Assembly (NCBI RefSeq): GCF_049319665.1
Contig: NZ_JBMOUD010000018.1
Location: 25,118-89,117, forward strand
Direction: 5' to 3'
DNA: 64,000 nt
Origin: JBMOUD01 sp049319665
Lineage (GTDB): Bacteria > Pseudomonadota > Gammaproteobacteria > Enterobacterales > Enterobacteriaceae
This document shows positions 18,271 to 28,088 of the stretch, piece after piece. A program made the translations under genes and the position numbers. The notes under the pieces are model-generated. The model worked only from the letters and a program-made list of their open reading frames with translations. It had not been told where the DNA came from and made no database searches. The stretch's first letter is position 1, and each line of letters opens with the position of its first letter.

Positions 18271-18707
18271 GTTGCTCTCCCTCTCAAATAACAATTGCCA
18301 ACATTCTAATCTTATCGCGTTTAAAGCCGCAATTTATATAAGGGTAATAAATGCGTTGTGGCTAATTATTGCTCAGGTTGGCGTATTCTTCATTTACATG
18401 CTAATTAAGTTGCGTGGCAATTTTTATCAGGTAAAGTGTGGGATTTTGTGGCTTCGGCTGGAATCATTTGTTTACGATTTCATCTCATCTATTGTTGTCA
18501 GCTTGTTCCATAGATTGATGGTTTTTAGTTAAAAATCAAAATATTCATCGGGTTATGTTTGAATGGCGCTGTTTGTGCTCGGGGCGAAAAAATATGTTGA
18601 CGTCCTGATTCACTTCCGCAATATAAAAAAAGACATTGGAATGTGCCACGGCATAACAAGACAAAATCTTCCTTGGTGGGAAGAATAATTTAGGTAAAAA
18701 GGTAATT
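18271..18707. other. Intergenic region between yciN and topA
   Basis: About 440 AT-rich base pairs that should contain the topA and yciN promoters. No convincing gene or repeat is seen; short ORFs here lack ribosome binding sites. Confidence 0.5.
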
Positions 18708-21305
18708 ATGGGCAAAGCTCTCGTAATAGTTGAGTCCCCGGCAAAAGCCAAAACGATAAATAAGTATTTAGGAAATGACTACGTGGTTAAGTCCAGCGTT
18801 GGTCATATCCGTGATTTACCGACTAGTGGTTCAGTGAGCAAAAAAAGCCCGGCCTCAACCGAAGATAAAACGAAGAAAAAAGTTAAAAAGGATGAGAAAA
18901 CCGCATTAGTCAATCGCATGGGGGTTGACCCTTACCACGGTTGGGAAGCGCAATACGAGATACTGCCGGGCAAAGAAAAGGTGGTCTCCGAGTTAAAAGC
19001 GCTGGCCGAAAAAGCTGACCACATCTATCTCGCAACCGACCTTGACCGCGAAGGAGAGGCAATTGCCTGGCATTTGCGGGAAGTGATTGGTGGCGACGAT
19101 AAACGCTTTAGCCGCGTTGTTTTTAACGAAATTACTAAAAACGCTATTCAACAGGCGTTTAACCAACCGGGCGAACTCAACATCGACCGGGTCAATGCTC
19201 AACAAGCGCGTCGTTTTATGGACCGTGTGGTGGGCTACATGGTTTCTCCGCTGCTGTGGAAGAAAATTGCGCGTGGCCTCTCTGCAGGACGTGTGCAGTC
19301 TGTTGCCGTACGTTTAGTGGTTGAGCGCGAAAAAGAGATCAAAGCTTTTGTGCCGGAAGAGTATTGGGAACTGCATGCTGATTTGCAGGCCAATAAAGAC
19401 GTCGCGCTGCAAATGCAGGTCACGCATCACCAAGATAAGCCTTTCAAGCCGGTCAATCGTGAGCAGACGCATGCTGCGGTTTCTCTGCTGGAGAAAGCGC
19501 GTTATACCGTGGTCGATCGCGAAGACAAACCGACCAGCAGCAAACCTAGCGCACCTTTTATCACGTCTACGTTGCAACAAGCGGCGAGTACCCGTTTAAG
19601 CTTCGGCGTGAAGAAAACCATGATGATGGCGCAGCGCCTGTATGAAGCTGGACACATCACTTATATGCGTACCGACTCAACCAACTTGAGTAGCGATGCA
19701 GTAGAGATGGTGCGCGGCTATATCGGCGATAATTTCGGTGCTAAATACCTGCCGAAAACGGCAAACCAATACAGCAACAAAGAAAACTCACAAGAAGCGC
19801 ATGAAGCGATTCGTCCTTCTGATGTGAACGTATTGTCTGAGCAGCTCAAAGACATGGAAGCCGACGCACAGAAACTGTATCAGCTGATTTGGCGTCAGTT
19901 TGTTGCCTGTCAGATGATGCCAGCACAATATGACTCTACTACGCTGACAGTAAAAGCTGCTGATTATGCGCTGCGAGCCAAAGGCCGTACTCTGCGTTTT
20001 GACGGCTGGACCAAAGTGATGCCAGCGCTGCGTAAAGGCGATGAAGATCGCACCTTGCCAGTGATTGAAGTTGGCAGCGAGTTGAACTTGCAGCAATTAC
20101 TGCCAACCCAGCACTTTACCAAGCCGCCAGCGCGTTTTAGCGAAGCTTCTTTGGTTAAAGAGTTGGAAAAACGCGGTATCGGTCGTCCATCGACTTATGC
20201 ATCGATCATTTCAACCATTCAGGATCGTGGCTATGTGCGTGTTGATAACCGCCGTTTCTACGCTGAAAAAATGGGTGAGATTGTTACCGAACGTCTGGAA
20301 AACAACTTCCGCGAGCTGATGAATTACGATTTCACCGCACGTATGGAAGATGGGCTGGATCAGGTGGCGAATAACCAAGCCGAGTGGAAAGCGGTGCTGG
20401 ATGATTTCTTCGTTCAGTTTAGCGACCAGTTGGCGACAGCAGAGAAAGAGCCAGAAGAGGGCGGTATGCGCCCAAATCAGATGGTTCTGACCAGCATTGA
20501 CTGTCCGACCTGTAGTCGTCCGATGGGAATTCGTACGGCCAGCACCGGTGTATTCCTCGGTTGTTCTGGCTATGCACTGCCGCCGAAAGAGCGTTGCAAA
20601 ACCACCATTAACCTGGTGCCAGAAGCGGAAGTACTGAATATTCTCGAAGGCGATGACGCTGAAACCAACGCGTTACGTTTGAAGCGTCGCTGTGGTAAAT
20701 GCGGCACGGCGATGGACAGCTACCTCATCGATAACCAGCGTAAACTTCACGTTTGTGGTAACAACCCAGAATGTGATGGTTACGAGATTGAGCAGGGAGA
20801 GTTCCGCATCAAAGGTTACGACGGTCCAGTTGTTGAATGTGACAAATGTGGTTCACCAATGCACCTTAAATTAGGTCGTTTTGGCAAATACATGGGTTGC
20901 ACCAACGATGAGTGTAAAAACACGCGTAAAATCCTGCGTAACGGTGATGTTGCACCACCGAAGGAAGATCCGGTACCGTTGCCAGAGCTGCCTTGTGAAA
21001 AGTCAGATGCTTACTTTGTGTTGCGTGACGGTGCGGCAGGCGTGTTCCTGGCGGCAAATACCTTCCCTAAATCTCGCGAAACGCGCGCACCTTTAGTCGA
21101 AGAGTTACTGCGCTTCAAAGATCGCCTGCCGGAAAAACTGCGCTATCTGGCGGATGCGCCAGTCGCCGATGCTGAGGGTAACAAAGCGATGGTGCGCTTT
21201 AGCCGTAAGACTAAACAGCAGTATGTTTCTTCCGAAAAAGACGGCAAGGCGACAGGCTGGACGGCATTCTTCGTTGACGGTAAATGGGTTGTTGGTAAGC
21301 AATAA
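18708..21305 (+). CDS. topA: DNA topoisomerase I
   Basis: A type IA topoisomerase that relaxes negative supercoils. It is 865 aa. The Toprim domain begins at the N-terminus (VIVESPAKAKTI and the LATDLDREGEAIAWHL acid triad), the active-site tyrosine is in YMRTDST, and the C-terminal part has three cysteine clusters (CPTCSRPMG, RRCGKCG, CDKCGSPMH) that bind zinc. AGGTAAAAAGG precedes the ATG. cysB follows, the conserved enteric arrangement. Confidence 0.98.
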   Translation: MGKALVIVESPAKAKTINKYLGNDYVVKSSVGHIRDLPTSGSVSKKSPASTEDKTKKKVKKDEKTALVNRMGVDPYHGWEAQYEILPGKEKVVSELKALAEKADHIYLATDLDREGEAIAWHLREVIGGDDKRFSRVVFNEITKNAIQQAFNQPGELNIDRVNAQQARRFMDRVVGYMVSPLLWKKIARGLSAGRVQSVAVRLVVEREKEIKAFVPEEYWELHADLQANKDVALQMQVTHHQDKPFKPVNREQTHAAVSLLEKARYTVVDREDKPTSSKPSAPFITSTLQQAASTRLSFGVKKTMMMAQRLYEAGHITYMRTDSTNLSSDAVEMVRGYIGDNFGAKYLPKTANQYSNKENSQEAHEAIRPSDVNVLSEQLKDMEADAQKLYQLIWRQFVACQMMPAQYDSTTLTVKAADYALRAKGRTLRFDGWTKVMPALRKGDEDRTLPVIEVGSELNLQQLLPTQHFTKPPARFSEASLVKELEKRGIGRPSTYASIISTIQDRGYVRVDNRRFYAEKMGEIVTERLENNFRELMNYDFTARMEDGLDQVANNQAEWKAVLDDFFVQFSDQLATAEKEPEEGGMRPNQMVLTSIDCPTCSRPMGIRTASTGVFLGCSGYALPPKERCKTTINLVPEAEVLNILEGDDAETNALRLKRRCGKCGTAMDSYLIDNQRKLHVCGNNPECDGYEIEQGEFRIKGYDGPVVECDKCGSPMHLKLGRFGKYMGCTNDECKNTRKILRNGDVAPPKEDPVPLPELPCEKSDAYFVLRDGAAGVFLAANTFPKSRETRAPLVEELLRFKDRLPEKLRYLADAPVADAEGNKAMVRFSRKTKQQYVSSEKDGKATGWTAFFVDGKWVVGKQ

Positions 21306-21363
21306 TCCTCTTTGCATGACGGCAGCGAACCTGCCGTATTAAAAAACGATGCCTTTAATCCAC

Positions 21364-21391
21364 AAAACCAGCCAATTAGGCTGGTTTTTTA
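21364..21391 (+). terminator. Terminator after topA
   Basis: A 10-bp stem AAAACCAGCC/GGCTGGTTTT with a 5-nt loop and a T run, 58 bp past the topA stop. The rest of the 348-bp gap to cysB shows no gene and should hold the cysB promoter. Confidence 0.88.
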
Positions 21392-21653
21392 ATTGTATAA
21401 AGATTTATCATCAGCAGAGTTCTGCTTCGCTGTTTATTAACACATCATTCAGTGACTTCCTCTACGTTATCTGTCGTCATCTGGCTATACATCGTGTTAA
21501 GAAATGTTATTATGGTTATATAAAAATATCCTTTATTCTTTTTTGGTATTACTGGTTTTTATCCGGGGTAATGATAAGAAAAATGGTTTCCAGACCTTTC
21601 TTGGTTAAGGAAGGAGACTGGCTGACAGGGTTCAAACTAGGATGGTATAAGAT

Positions 21654-22628
21654 ATGAAATTGCAGCAGCTGCGTTATATCGTGGAGGTTGTTAACCACAA
21701 CCTGAACGTCTCCTCAACCGCTGAAGGGCTTTATACTTCTCAGCCGGGGATCAGCAAGCAGGTCCGAATGCTGGAAGACGAACTTGGCATTCAAATTTTT
21801 GCTCGCAGCGGCAAGCATCTCACTCAGGTTACGCCTGCCGGGCAAGAAATTATCCGCATCGCCCGCGAAGTGCTATCCAAAGTTGATGCCATCAAGGCCG
21901 TTGCCGGTGAGCATACTTATCCCGATAAAGGTTCGCTCTATGTCGCGACTACGCATACACAAGCACGCTACGCATTACCAAATGTGATTAAAGGCTTTAT
22001 CGAGCGTTATCCGCGCGTTTCATTGCATATGCATCAGGGATCTCCGACACAAATTGCCGAAGCGGTATCTAAAGGTAATGCAGATTTCGCTATTGCGACC
22101 GAAGCGCTGCATTTGTACGACGATTTGATCATGCTGCCATGTTATCACTGGAATCGTGCGGTAGTGGTTCAGCCGGACCATCCGTTAGCGGGCAAAGAAA
22201 AAGTCACCATTGAAGAGCTGGCGGCTTATCCTATCGTGACCTATACCTTTGGTTTTACTGGTCGTTCTGAGCTGGATACTGCTTTTAATCGCGCAGGGCT
22301 ATCGCCACGTATCGTCTTTACCGCCACTGACGCTGACGTAATTAAAACCTATGTGCGCTTGGGGCTTGGCGTCGGTGTCATCGCGAGTATGGCCGTTGAT
22401 CCTATTCAAGACCCAGATTTAGTGACAGTTGATGCAAGCGATATCTTTACCCACAGCACGACTAAAATCGGTTTCCGCCGTAGCACCTTCCTGCGTAGTT
22501 ACATGTATGATTTCATTCAACGTTTCGCGCCTCATCTGACACGTGATGTGGTAGATAGCGCAATAGCGCTGCGCTCAAGTGAAGACATTGAAGCAATGTT
22601 TAAAGACGTTAAACTCCCGCATAAATAA
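21654..22628 (+). CDS. cysB: HTH-type transcriptional regulator CysB
   Basis: The LysR-type activator of the cysteine regulon, responding to O-acetylserine or N-acetylserine. It is 324 aa, with the N-terminal winged helix (MKLQQLRYIVEVVNHNLNVS, then GISKQVRMLEDELG) and a substrate domain with TTHTQARYALPNVIKGFIERYP. Its length and these blocks match CysB rather than generic LysR proteins. It is single, between topA and acnA. Confidence 0.97.
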   Translation: MKLQQLRYIVEVVNHNLNVSSTAEGLYTSQPGISKQVRMLEDELGIQIFARSGKHLTQVTPAGQEIIRIAREVLSKVDAIKAVAGEHTYPDKGSLYVATTHTQARYALPNVIKGFIERYPRVSLHMHQGSPTQIAEAVSKGNADFAIATEALHLYDDLIMLPCYHWNRAVVVQPDHPLAGKEKVTIEELAAYPIVTYTFGFTGRSELDTAFNRAGLSPRIVFTATDADVIKTYVRLGLGVGVIASMAVDPIQDPDLVTVDASDIFTHSTTKIGFRRSTFLRSYMYDFIQRFAPHLTRDVVDSAIALRSSEDIEAMFKDVKLPHK

Positions 22629-22951
22629 GTGCTATCAGGCAGGACAATTTATTGTCCTGCCTGGGATATGTCACGTTGTACATCCTCTTCTTATTCAGCA
22701 ATATCCTGCTTTTTCTACTCGCTTACCACCCGTGATATAGATTGGCGTCTTTACTTCCTTCTATAGAAGCGCGACGAGGATCATTTCTCCAATTGCTGAA
22801 ATAGCTGAACACTTTGTGTTGTTATAAAAGTGTTAACGTTATTTTGTGTTATCTTTAGTAGATGACTTACCTTTCGGCGGGTTTTATCCGTCGAGCCATT
22901 TACGCCGGTAAGCAATGAGTAAGAAAAATGCAGTAAAAATAAGGAGAAGCT
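22629..22951. other. Intergenic region between cysB and acnA
   Basis: A perfect 12-bp inverted repeat (CAGGCAGGACAA with its complement, loop TTTA) at about 22636-22663 follows cysB. It has no T tract, so it may be an mRNA-protecting hairpin rather than a true terminator. The remainder should hold the acnA promoter. Confidence 0.6.
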
Positions 22952-25627
22952 ATGTCGTCCGATCTTCGTCAAAAAAGTCAGGCTAAGCTGGCAGATCTAG
23001 ATAAAGAATATCACTATTACAGTTTGCCGATACTCGCCCAACAGCTTGGCAATATAGACCGCCTCCCGAAATCCCTCAAAGTCCTACTCGAAAATCTTCT
23101 GCGTAATATCGATGGTGACACTGTCACTGATGATGATCTTAAAGCGTTGGTTGATTGGCAAAAAACCGGTCATGCCGAGCGTGAAATCGCCTATCGTCCC
23201 GCGCGTGTTCTGATGCAGGACTTCACCGGTGTCCCCGCGGTGGTGGATTTAGCCGCTATGCGTCAGGCGGTAAAACGTCTGGGGGGCAATGTTGATCAGG
23301 TTAATCCCTTATCTCCGGTCGATTTGGTGATTGACCATTCTGTTACCGTGGATGCTTTTGGCGATCGCCAGGCCTTTGGTGAAAACGTCAAATTAGAGAT
23401 GGAACGCAATCATGAGCGTTATATCTTCCTGCGTTGGGGGCAAAAAGCCTTTAATCGCTTCCGCGTCGTGCCACCGGGAACCGGCATCTGTCACCAGGTC
23501 AATCTTGAATATCTAGGCCAAACCGTTTGGCACGAGCAGCAAGAAGGCCGCGAAGTCGCTTATCCTGATACGCTAGTCGGCACAGATTCTCATACCACTA
23601 TGATCAATGGACTCGGTGTTTTAGGCTGGGGTGTTGGCGGTATTGAGGCAGAGGCAGCGATGTTAGGTCAGCCGGTTTCCATGCTAATCCCAGATGTTGT
23701 CGGTTTTAAACTGACCGGCAAACTGGGCGAGGGGATCACCGCTACCGACTTGGTATTAACCGTTACCCAGATGCTGCGTAAGCACGGTGTTGTTGGCAAA
23801 TTTGTTGAGTTTTATGGCGATGGGTTGGCTGATTTGCCGCTGGCCGATCGCGCGACGATTGCCAATATGGCGCCGGAATATGGGGCGACCTGTGGTTTCT
23901 TCCCAGTCGATGACGTCACCTTGAGTTATATGAAACTCAGCGGGCGCAGCGATGAACAAATCGCATTGGTACAGGCTTATACACAAGCACAAGGTTTGTG
24001 GCGTCACACAGGTGATGAGCCTGTCTTTACCAGCTCGCTCTCATTAGATATGGCGTTGGTCGAATCAAGCCTGGCCGGACCAAAGCGCCCGCAGGATCGC
24101 GTAGCACTACCGAATGTGCCACAAGCGTTCAAAGCGGCAACAGAATTAGAGCTCAGTACCGGTAAATCCTCACATAGTGACAGCGAAAGTTTTAGCTACC
24201 AAGGGCAGCAGCATCAGTTGACTACTGGTGCGGTGGTGATTGCCGCTATTACCTCTTGTACCAATACGTCTAACCCCAGCGTATTGATGGCCGCGGGGTT
24301 ATTAGCTAAGAACGCCGCTGAAAAAGGATTAACCAGCAAGCCTTGGGTTAAAACGTCGTTAGCACCTGGCTCTAAAGTGGTGACTGATTATCTTAATGCG
24401 GCAGGTTTGATGCCGCATCTGGAAAAACTGGGCTTTGATTTGGTCGGCTATGGCTGTACGACTTGTATCGGTAACTCGGGGCCGTTGCCTGAGCCGATTG
24501 AGACGGCGATTAAAAAAGGTGATTTAACCGTAGGTGCGGTACTGTCGGGTAACCGTAACTTCGAAGGCCGTATTCACCCTCTGATCAAAACTAACTGGCT
24601 GGCCTCACCACCGCTGGTGGTTGCCTATGCGCTTGCCGGTAATATGAATATCAATCTAACCCAGGATCCACTTGGGGAAGACCAGCAGGGCAATCCGGTC
24701 TACCTGAAGGATATCTGGCCGTCGGCAAATGCGATTGCTAACGCGGTTGAACAAGTGAAAACCGACATGTTCCACAAAGAATATGCTGAAGTTTTCAACG
24801 GTGATGAAAATTGGCAGCAAATTAAAGTTGAGGGTACGCCAACTTACGACTGGCAAGAGGAATCGACCTATATTCGTCATCCGCCGTTCTTTAGCGAGAT
24901 GCAGCGCGAGCCGGATCCGGTGCAAGATATCAAAGAGGCGCGGATCTTAGCGATCTTGGCCGATTCGGTGACGACTGACCATATCTCTCCTGCCGGTAAT
25001 ATCAAAGCCGATAGCCCAGCAGGGCGTTATCTCAAAGAGCATGGTGTTACGCCGCAAGAGTTCAACTCCTACGGTTCAAGGCGTGGTAATCATGAGGTGA
25101 TGATGCGCGGCACCTTTGCCAACATCCGTATTCGTAATGAAATGGTGCCTGGTATCGAAGGTGGGATCACGCGTCATGTTCCATCACAGGAACAGATGGC
25201 CATTTACGATGCAGCAATGCGCTATCAGCAAGAGCAGGTACCGTTAGCGATAATCGCCGGTAAAGAATATGGTTCAGGTTCCAGCCGCGACTGGGCGGCG
25301 AAAGGGCCAAGATTGTTAGGTATTCGCGTGGTAATTGCTGAATCCTTTGAACGTATTCACCGTTCTAACCTCATTGGGATGGGAATACTGCCGCTAGAGT
25401 TCCCACAGGGCGTTACCCGTAAAACCTTGTCATTGCAGGGGGATGAAACCATTAGCGTTAGCGGCATGCAACAACTTAAGCCGGGGCAAACAGTGCCAGT
25501 CAACATTACCTACCCTGATGGGCGTAAAGAGGTGATACAGACTCGTTGTCGTATCGATACTGGTAATGAGCTGACGTACTTTGAAAACGGCGGCATCTTG
25601 CATTATGTGATCCGCAAGATGCTGTAA
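22952..25627 (+). CDS. acnA: Aconitate hydratase A
   Basis: An Fe-S hydro-lyase interconverting citrate and isocitrate, the stress- and stationary-phase form in enterobacteria; the apo-form binds mRNA. It is 891 aa. The [4Fe-4S] cysteines are in AITSCTNTSNPSV and GYGCTTCIGNSGP, and the swivel domain has the GSSRDWAAKG loop. AAGGAGAAGC lies directly before the ATG. It is single, convergent with ribA. Confidence 0.97.
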   Translation: MSSDLRQKSQAKLADLDKEYHYYSLPILAQQLGNIDRLPKSLKVLLENLLRNIDGDTVTDDDLKALVDWQKTGHAEREIAYRPARVLMQDFTGVPAVVDLAAMRQAVKRLGGNVDQVNPLSPVDLVIDHSVTVDAFGDRQAFGENVKLEMERNHERYIFLRWGQKAFNRFRVVPPGTGICHQVNLEYLGQTVWHEQQEGREVAYPDTLVGTDSHTTMINGLGVLGWGVGGIEAEAAMLGQPVSMLIPDVVGFKLTGKLGEGITATDLVLTVTQMLRKHGVVGKFVEFYGDGLADLPLADRATIANMAPEYGATCGFFPVDDVTLSYMKLSGRSDEQIALVQAYTQAQGLWRHTGDEPVFTSSLSLDMALVESSLAGPKRPQDRVALPNVPQAFKAATELELSTGKSSHSDSESFSYQGQQHQLTTGAVVIAAITSCTNTSNPSVLMAAGLLAKNAAEKGLTSKPWVKTSLAPGSKVVTDYLNAAGLMPHLEKLGFDLVGYGCTTCIGNSGPLPEPIETAIKKGDLTVGAVLSGNRNFEGRIHPLIKTNWLASPPLVVAYALAGNMNINLTQDPLGEDQQGNPVYLKDIWPSANAIANAVEQVKTDMFHKEYAEVFNGDENWQQIKVEGTPTYDWQEESTYIRHPPFFSEMQREPDPVQDIKEARILAILADSVTTDHISPAGNIKADSPAGRYLKEHGVTPQEFNSYGSRRGNHEVMMRGTFANIRIRNEMVPGIEGGITRHVPSQEQMAIYDAAMRYQQEQVPLAIIAGKEYGSGSSRDWAAKGPRLLGIRVVIAESFERIHRSNLIGMGILPLEFPQGVTRKTLSLQGDETISVSGMQQLKPGQTVPVNITYPDGRKEVIQTRCRIDTGNELTYFENGGILHYVIRKML

Positions 25628-25673
25628 TTGTTATTTTAATCACTGGGCGGTTTTTATGCCGCCAACGCAGAAG

Positions 25674-25700
25674 CAACGTCAAGTATGACGGGGATATAAC
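25674..25700. repeat. Partial ERIC-like repeat end
   Basis: GTCAAGTATGACGGGGATAT resembles one end of the longer ERIC-like repeat at 31585. Only this end is present between acnA and its terminator. Confidence 0.35.
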
Positions 25701-25703
25701 GAC

Positions 25704-25732
25704 AAAAGGCACCGCATAGACGGTGCCTTTTT
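25704..25732. terminator. Bidirectional terminator between acnA and ribA
   Basis: An 11-bp stem AAAAGGCACCG/CGGTGCCTTTT with a 6-nt loop, with A and T runs on each side, between two convergent genes. Confidence 0.9.
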
Positions 25733-25750
25733 ACTCGCCACGAACAGTGA

Positions 25751-26341
25751 TTATTTACCGAGCAAGTGCCCCATTTTGGCAGCTTTAGTCTCGAGATAAT
25801 GCTCATTCTTCGGGTTGCGGCCAACAATCAACGGCACGCGTTCAACGATATTGATCCCAGCTTCAGTCAATATGTCGACTTTTTTCGGGTTATTAGTCAA
25901 CAGTTGAACCTTGCTCACGCCGAGCAGCTTGAACATATCTGCGCACAGTGTGAAGTCACGCTCATCAGCGGCAAAACCCAGTTTATGATTGGCTTCGACC
26001 GTGTCATAACCTTGATCTTGCAACGCATAGGCGCGGATCTTATTCAATAGACCGATATTGCGGCCTTCTTGACGGTGATACATCAAAATTCCGCGGCCTT
26101 CTTCAGCGATGCGATTAAGCGCCGCTTCAAGTTGAAAACCACAATCGCAGCGTAAACTGAATAACGCATCACCGGTCAGGCATTCAGAATGAACACGAGC
26201 CAGAACTGGAGCGTCATCAGAAATATCGCCGAATACTAATGCCAAGTGATCGTGACCGGTAGCCAATTCTTCAAAACCGACCATCAGAAAATCGCCCCAA
26301 GGTGTTGGCAGTTTTGCTTCTGCCACCCGTTTCAGCTGCAT
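25751..26341 (-). CDS. ribA: GTP cyclohydrolase II
   Basis: Opens GTP to start riboflavin synthesis. The 196-aa protein has the zinc ligands in SECLTGDALFSLRCDCGFQLE (three cysteines) and the catalytic HRQEGRNIGLLNKIRAY block. The ATG at 26341 is chosen since GGAGAGCAAC precedes it and it starts the family's MQLKRVAEAKLPTPWG; the frame opens four codons earlier. Confidence 0.96.
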   Translation of the reverse strand: MQLKRVAEAKLPTPWGDFLMVGFEELATGHDHLALVFGDISDDAPVLARVHSECLTGDALFSLRCDCGFQLEAALNRIAEEGRGILMYHRQEGRNIGLLNKIRAYALQDQGYDTVEANHKLGFAADERDFTLCADMFKLLGVSKVQLLTNNPKKVDILTEAGINIVERVPLIVGRNPKNEHYLETKAAKMGHLLGK

Positions 26342-26649
26342 GTTGCTCTCCAAAAAAACTACGAATGCTTGTCGTTCTTGTCGCGCATCCTACGTACAGA
26401 TGCATCGGTTGACCAGTAAAAAACCGAGGGATCGCATGATTCACTAAGCTTTTCTGCCGCGTATCTTGCCATATTTTTAAATTAGCCCAAGCAAAGTTAG
26501 CTAGAAATTATTCGCTCTACATATGCAGTAGCGTTATAAGCGTAAAAGAAGCTCAATAACTGAGTGTTAAATAAGCACTTAACGTAAATTTAAACATAAA
26601 TCATGCTTAAGATTGCTACAATTTAGGTCTCTGGATTGAAGAGGTCTTT
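26342..26649. other. Intergenic region between ribA and pgpB
   Basis: 308 AT-rich base pairs between divergent genes with presumed promoters for both. No ORF, repeat or riboswitch fold is recognised. Confidence 0.5.
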
Positions 26650-27411
26650 ATGCTAAAAATTGCGATGCGGACATTTTGGGCTGGCGTATTGTTATTGTTG
26701 TTACCTGCAATAGTTTGGCTCACCGGATGGCTATGGTCACCCGCTCTAAATACTCACCTGTTGCGTTCAGTTTATTGGGTTTCTGAAACGGTTAGCTCCC
26801 CTTGGGGCGTGTTGACAAGTTTACTTCTGAGTATCTGGTTTTTATGGTGCCTGCGATTTCGTATCAAACCTGCTTTTGTGCTGTTGGTGATTATTGCCGC
26901 TGCTCTGGTTGTGGGGCAGGGAATAAAAAATTACGTAAAGATCCAGGTACAAGAACCTCGACCTTATGTGCAATGGCTCGGTACAACAACGCATATGGAC
27001 GTTACGGCTTTCTATGCAATGAAATCTAGAGACCGAAGTAAAATGGTTGAACATCAATTAGAAAACAGCCAACAAATTCCTAAATGGCTCGGCAAAAGCT
27101 GGGAAGCAGATACCGATTATGCCTTCCCCTCTGGACATACTATGTTTGCTGCTACTTGGGCTTTACTTGCTGTCGGAATATTGTGGCCACGCCGCCATTA
27201 TAAAACCGTGATTGTTTTAATGCTGTGGGCAACCATAGTAATGGCGAGCAGGTTATTGCTTGGCATGCACTGGCCGCGTGATTTGATGGCATCGGTCGGA
27301 ATCAGTTGGCTACTGGTGGCTGTGTCGAGCTGGTTAACGCAAAAATTTGTTGGGCCGCTGACTTTACCTGCACGAGAGCAGCAAGAGGTTACTGAGCGTA
27401 AGGAGCGCTAA
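26650..27411 (+). CDS. pgpB: Phosphatidylglycerophosphatase B
   Basis: A 253-aa PAP2-family inner membrane phosphatase acting on phosphatidylglycerol phosphate and undecaprenyl pyrophosphate. The three family motifs are present: KNYVKIQVQEPRP, FPSGHT and SRLLLGMHWPRD. About six hydrophobic helices are visible. GAAGAGG precedes the ATG. It lies between ribA and lapAB as in other enterobacteria. Confidence 0.95.
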   Translation: MLKIAMRTFWAGVLLLLLPAIVWLTGWLWSPALNTHLLRSVYWVSETVSSPWGVLTSLLLSIWFLWCLRFRIKPAFVLLVIIAAALVVGQGIKNYVKIQVQEPRPYVQWLGTTTHMDVTAFYAMKSRDRSKMVEHQLENSQQIPKWLGKSWEADTDYAFPSGHTMFAATWALLAVGILWPRRHYKTVIVLMLWATIVMASRLLLGMHWPRDLMASVGISWLLVAVSSWLTQKFVGPLTLPAREQQEVTERKER

Positions 27412-27764
27412 TTCTTGATTGTGGCATAATTTTAGATGTTCTTTCATATAGTAGACTATCGTTGATAACATTGTGGCCGATAACCTTATCATTGATAACT
27501 GCTGCCATTGATAACATTGTCGTTGCTAATATGGCGCTGACTAACAATGTAGTCGCTTGTTACTTAACTTATGTTTAGCGATCGCTTTAAACTACGGATG
27601 CTGCCCCCATCTTTTATCAAGAGAGTCAGTATTGTCTGAACTTTCAGCGATAAAAGGGATATGTAGCGGCATTATTTCCCTGCTGCGAAGGGAAATGCTA
27701 ACTTATTAGGTCGTGGCGTCAGTTTTTGGCATACTTCTATCCGGAAAACTCCGGCATTACAGGA
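27412..27764. other. Intergenic region with degenerate GATAAC repeats
   Basis: Between pgpB and lapA. At about 27460-27550 the unit TTGATAACATTGT and variants (CGATAACCTTAT, ATTGATAACTGCT, TTGCTAATATGG, ACTAACAATGT) recur every 15-20 bp. The remainder should hold the lapAB promoter. Confidence 0.45.
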
Positions 27765-28082
27765 ATGAATGTGAAATATTTGCTGATTTTTTTGTTCGTT
27801 TTGGTCATCGTGATAATTTCTATCACCCTAGGTGCACACAACGACCAGGTTGTAACATTCAACTACCTGTTGGCTCAAGGCGACTATCGCGTATCCACGT
27901 TGCTCGCGGCGTTATTTGCCACGGGTTTCATTTTAGGATGGGTCATATGCGGACTGTTTTATTTGCGCGTACGTCTATCTCTTGGCCGCGCACAGCGTAA
28001 AATAAAGCGTCTGGAACAACAGATAGAACCCGCGAAGGTAGAACCTATTGGTGCGCCGCAATATCCTGCTATTAAGGAATAG
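27765..28082 (+). CDS. lapA: Lipopolysaccharide assembly protein LapA
   Basis: A 105-aa inner membrane protein with two helices (about residues 4-24 and 43-66) and a basic cytoplasmic tail that acts with LapB in control of LpxC levels and LPS assembly. The ATG at 27765 follows ACAGGAATGA and gives the conserved beginning of the family; upstream in-frame codons are not conserved. lapB starts 6 bp after its stop, so the two form an operon. Confidence 0.92.
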   Translation: MNVKYLLIFLFVLVIVIISITLGAHNDQVVTFNYLLAQGDYRVSTLLAALFATGFILGWVICGLFYLRVRLSLGRAQRKIKRLEQQIEPAKVEPIGAPQYPAIKE

Positions 28083-28088
28083 TCCTTT

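Noticed and set aside
22636..22663. Terminator after cysB
   Set aside because: The 12-bp inverted repeat is perfect but lacks a T tract, so it is listed only as a hairpin in the intergenic note.
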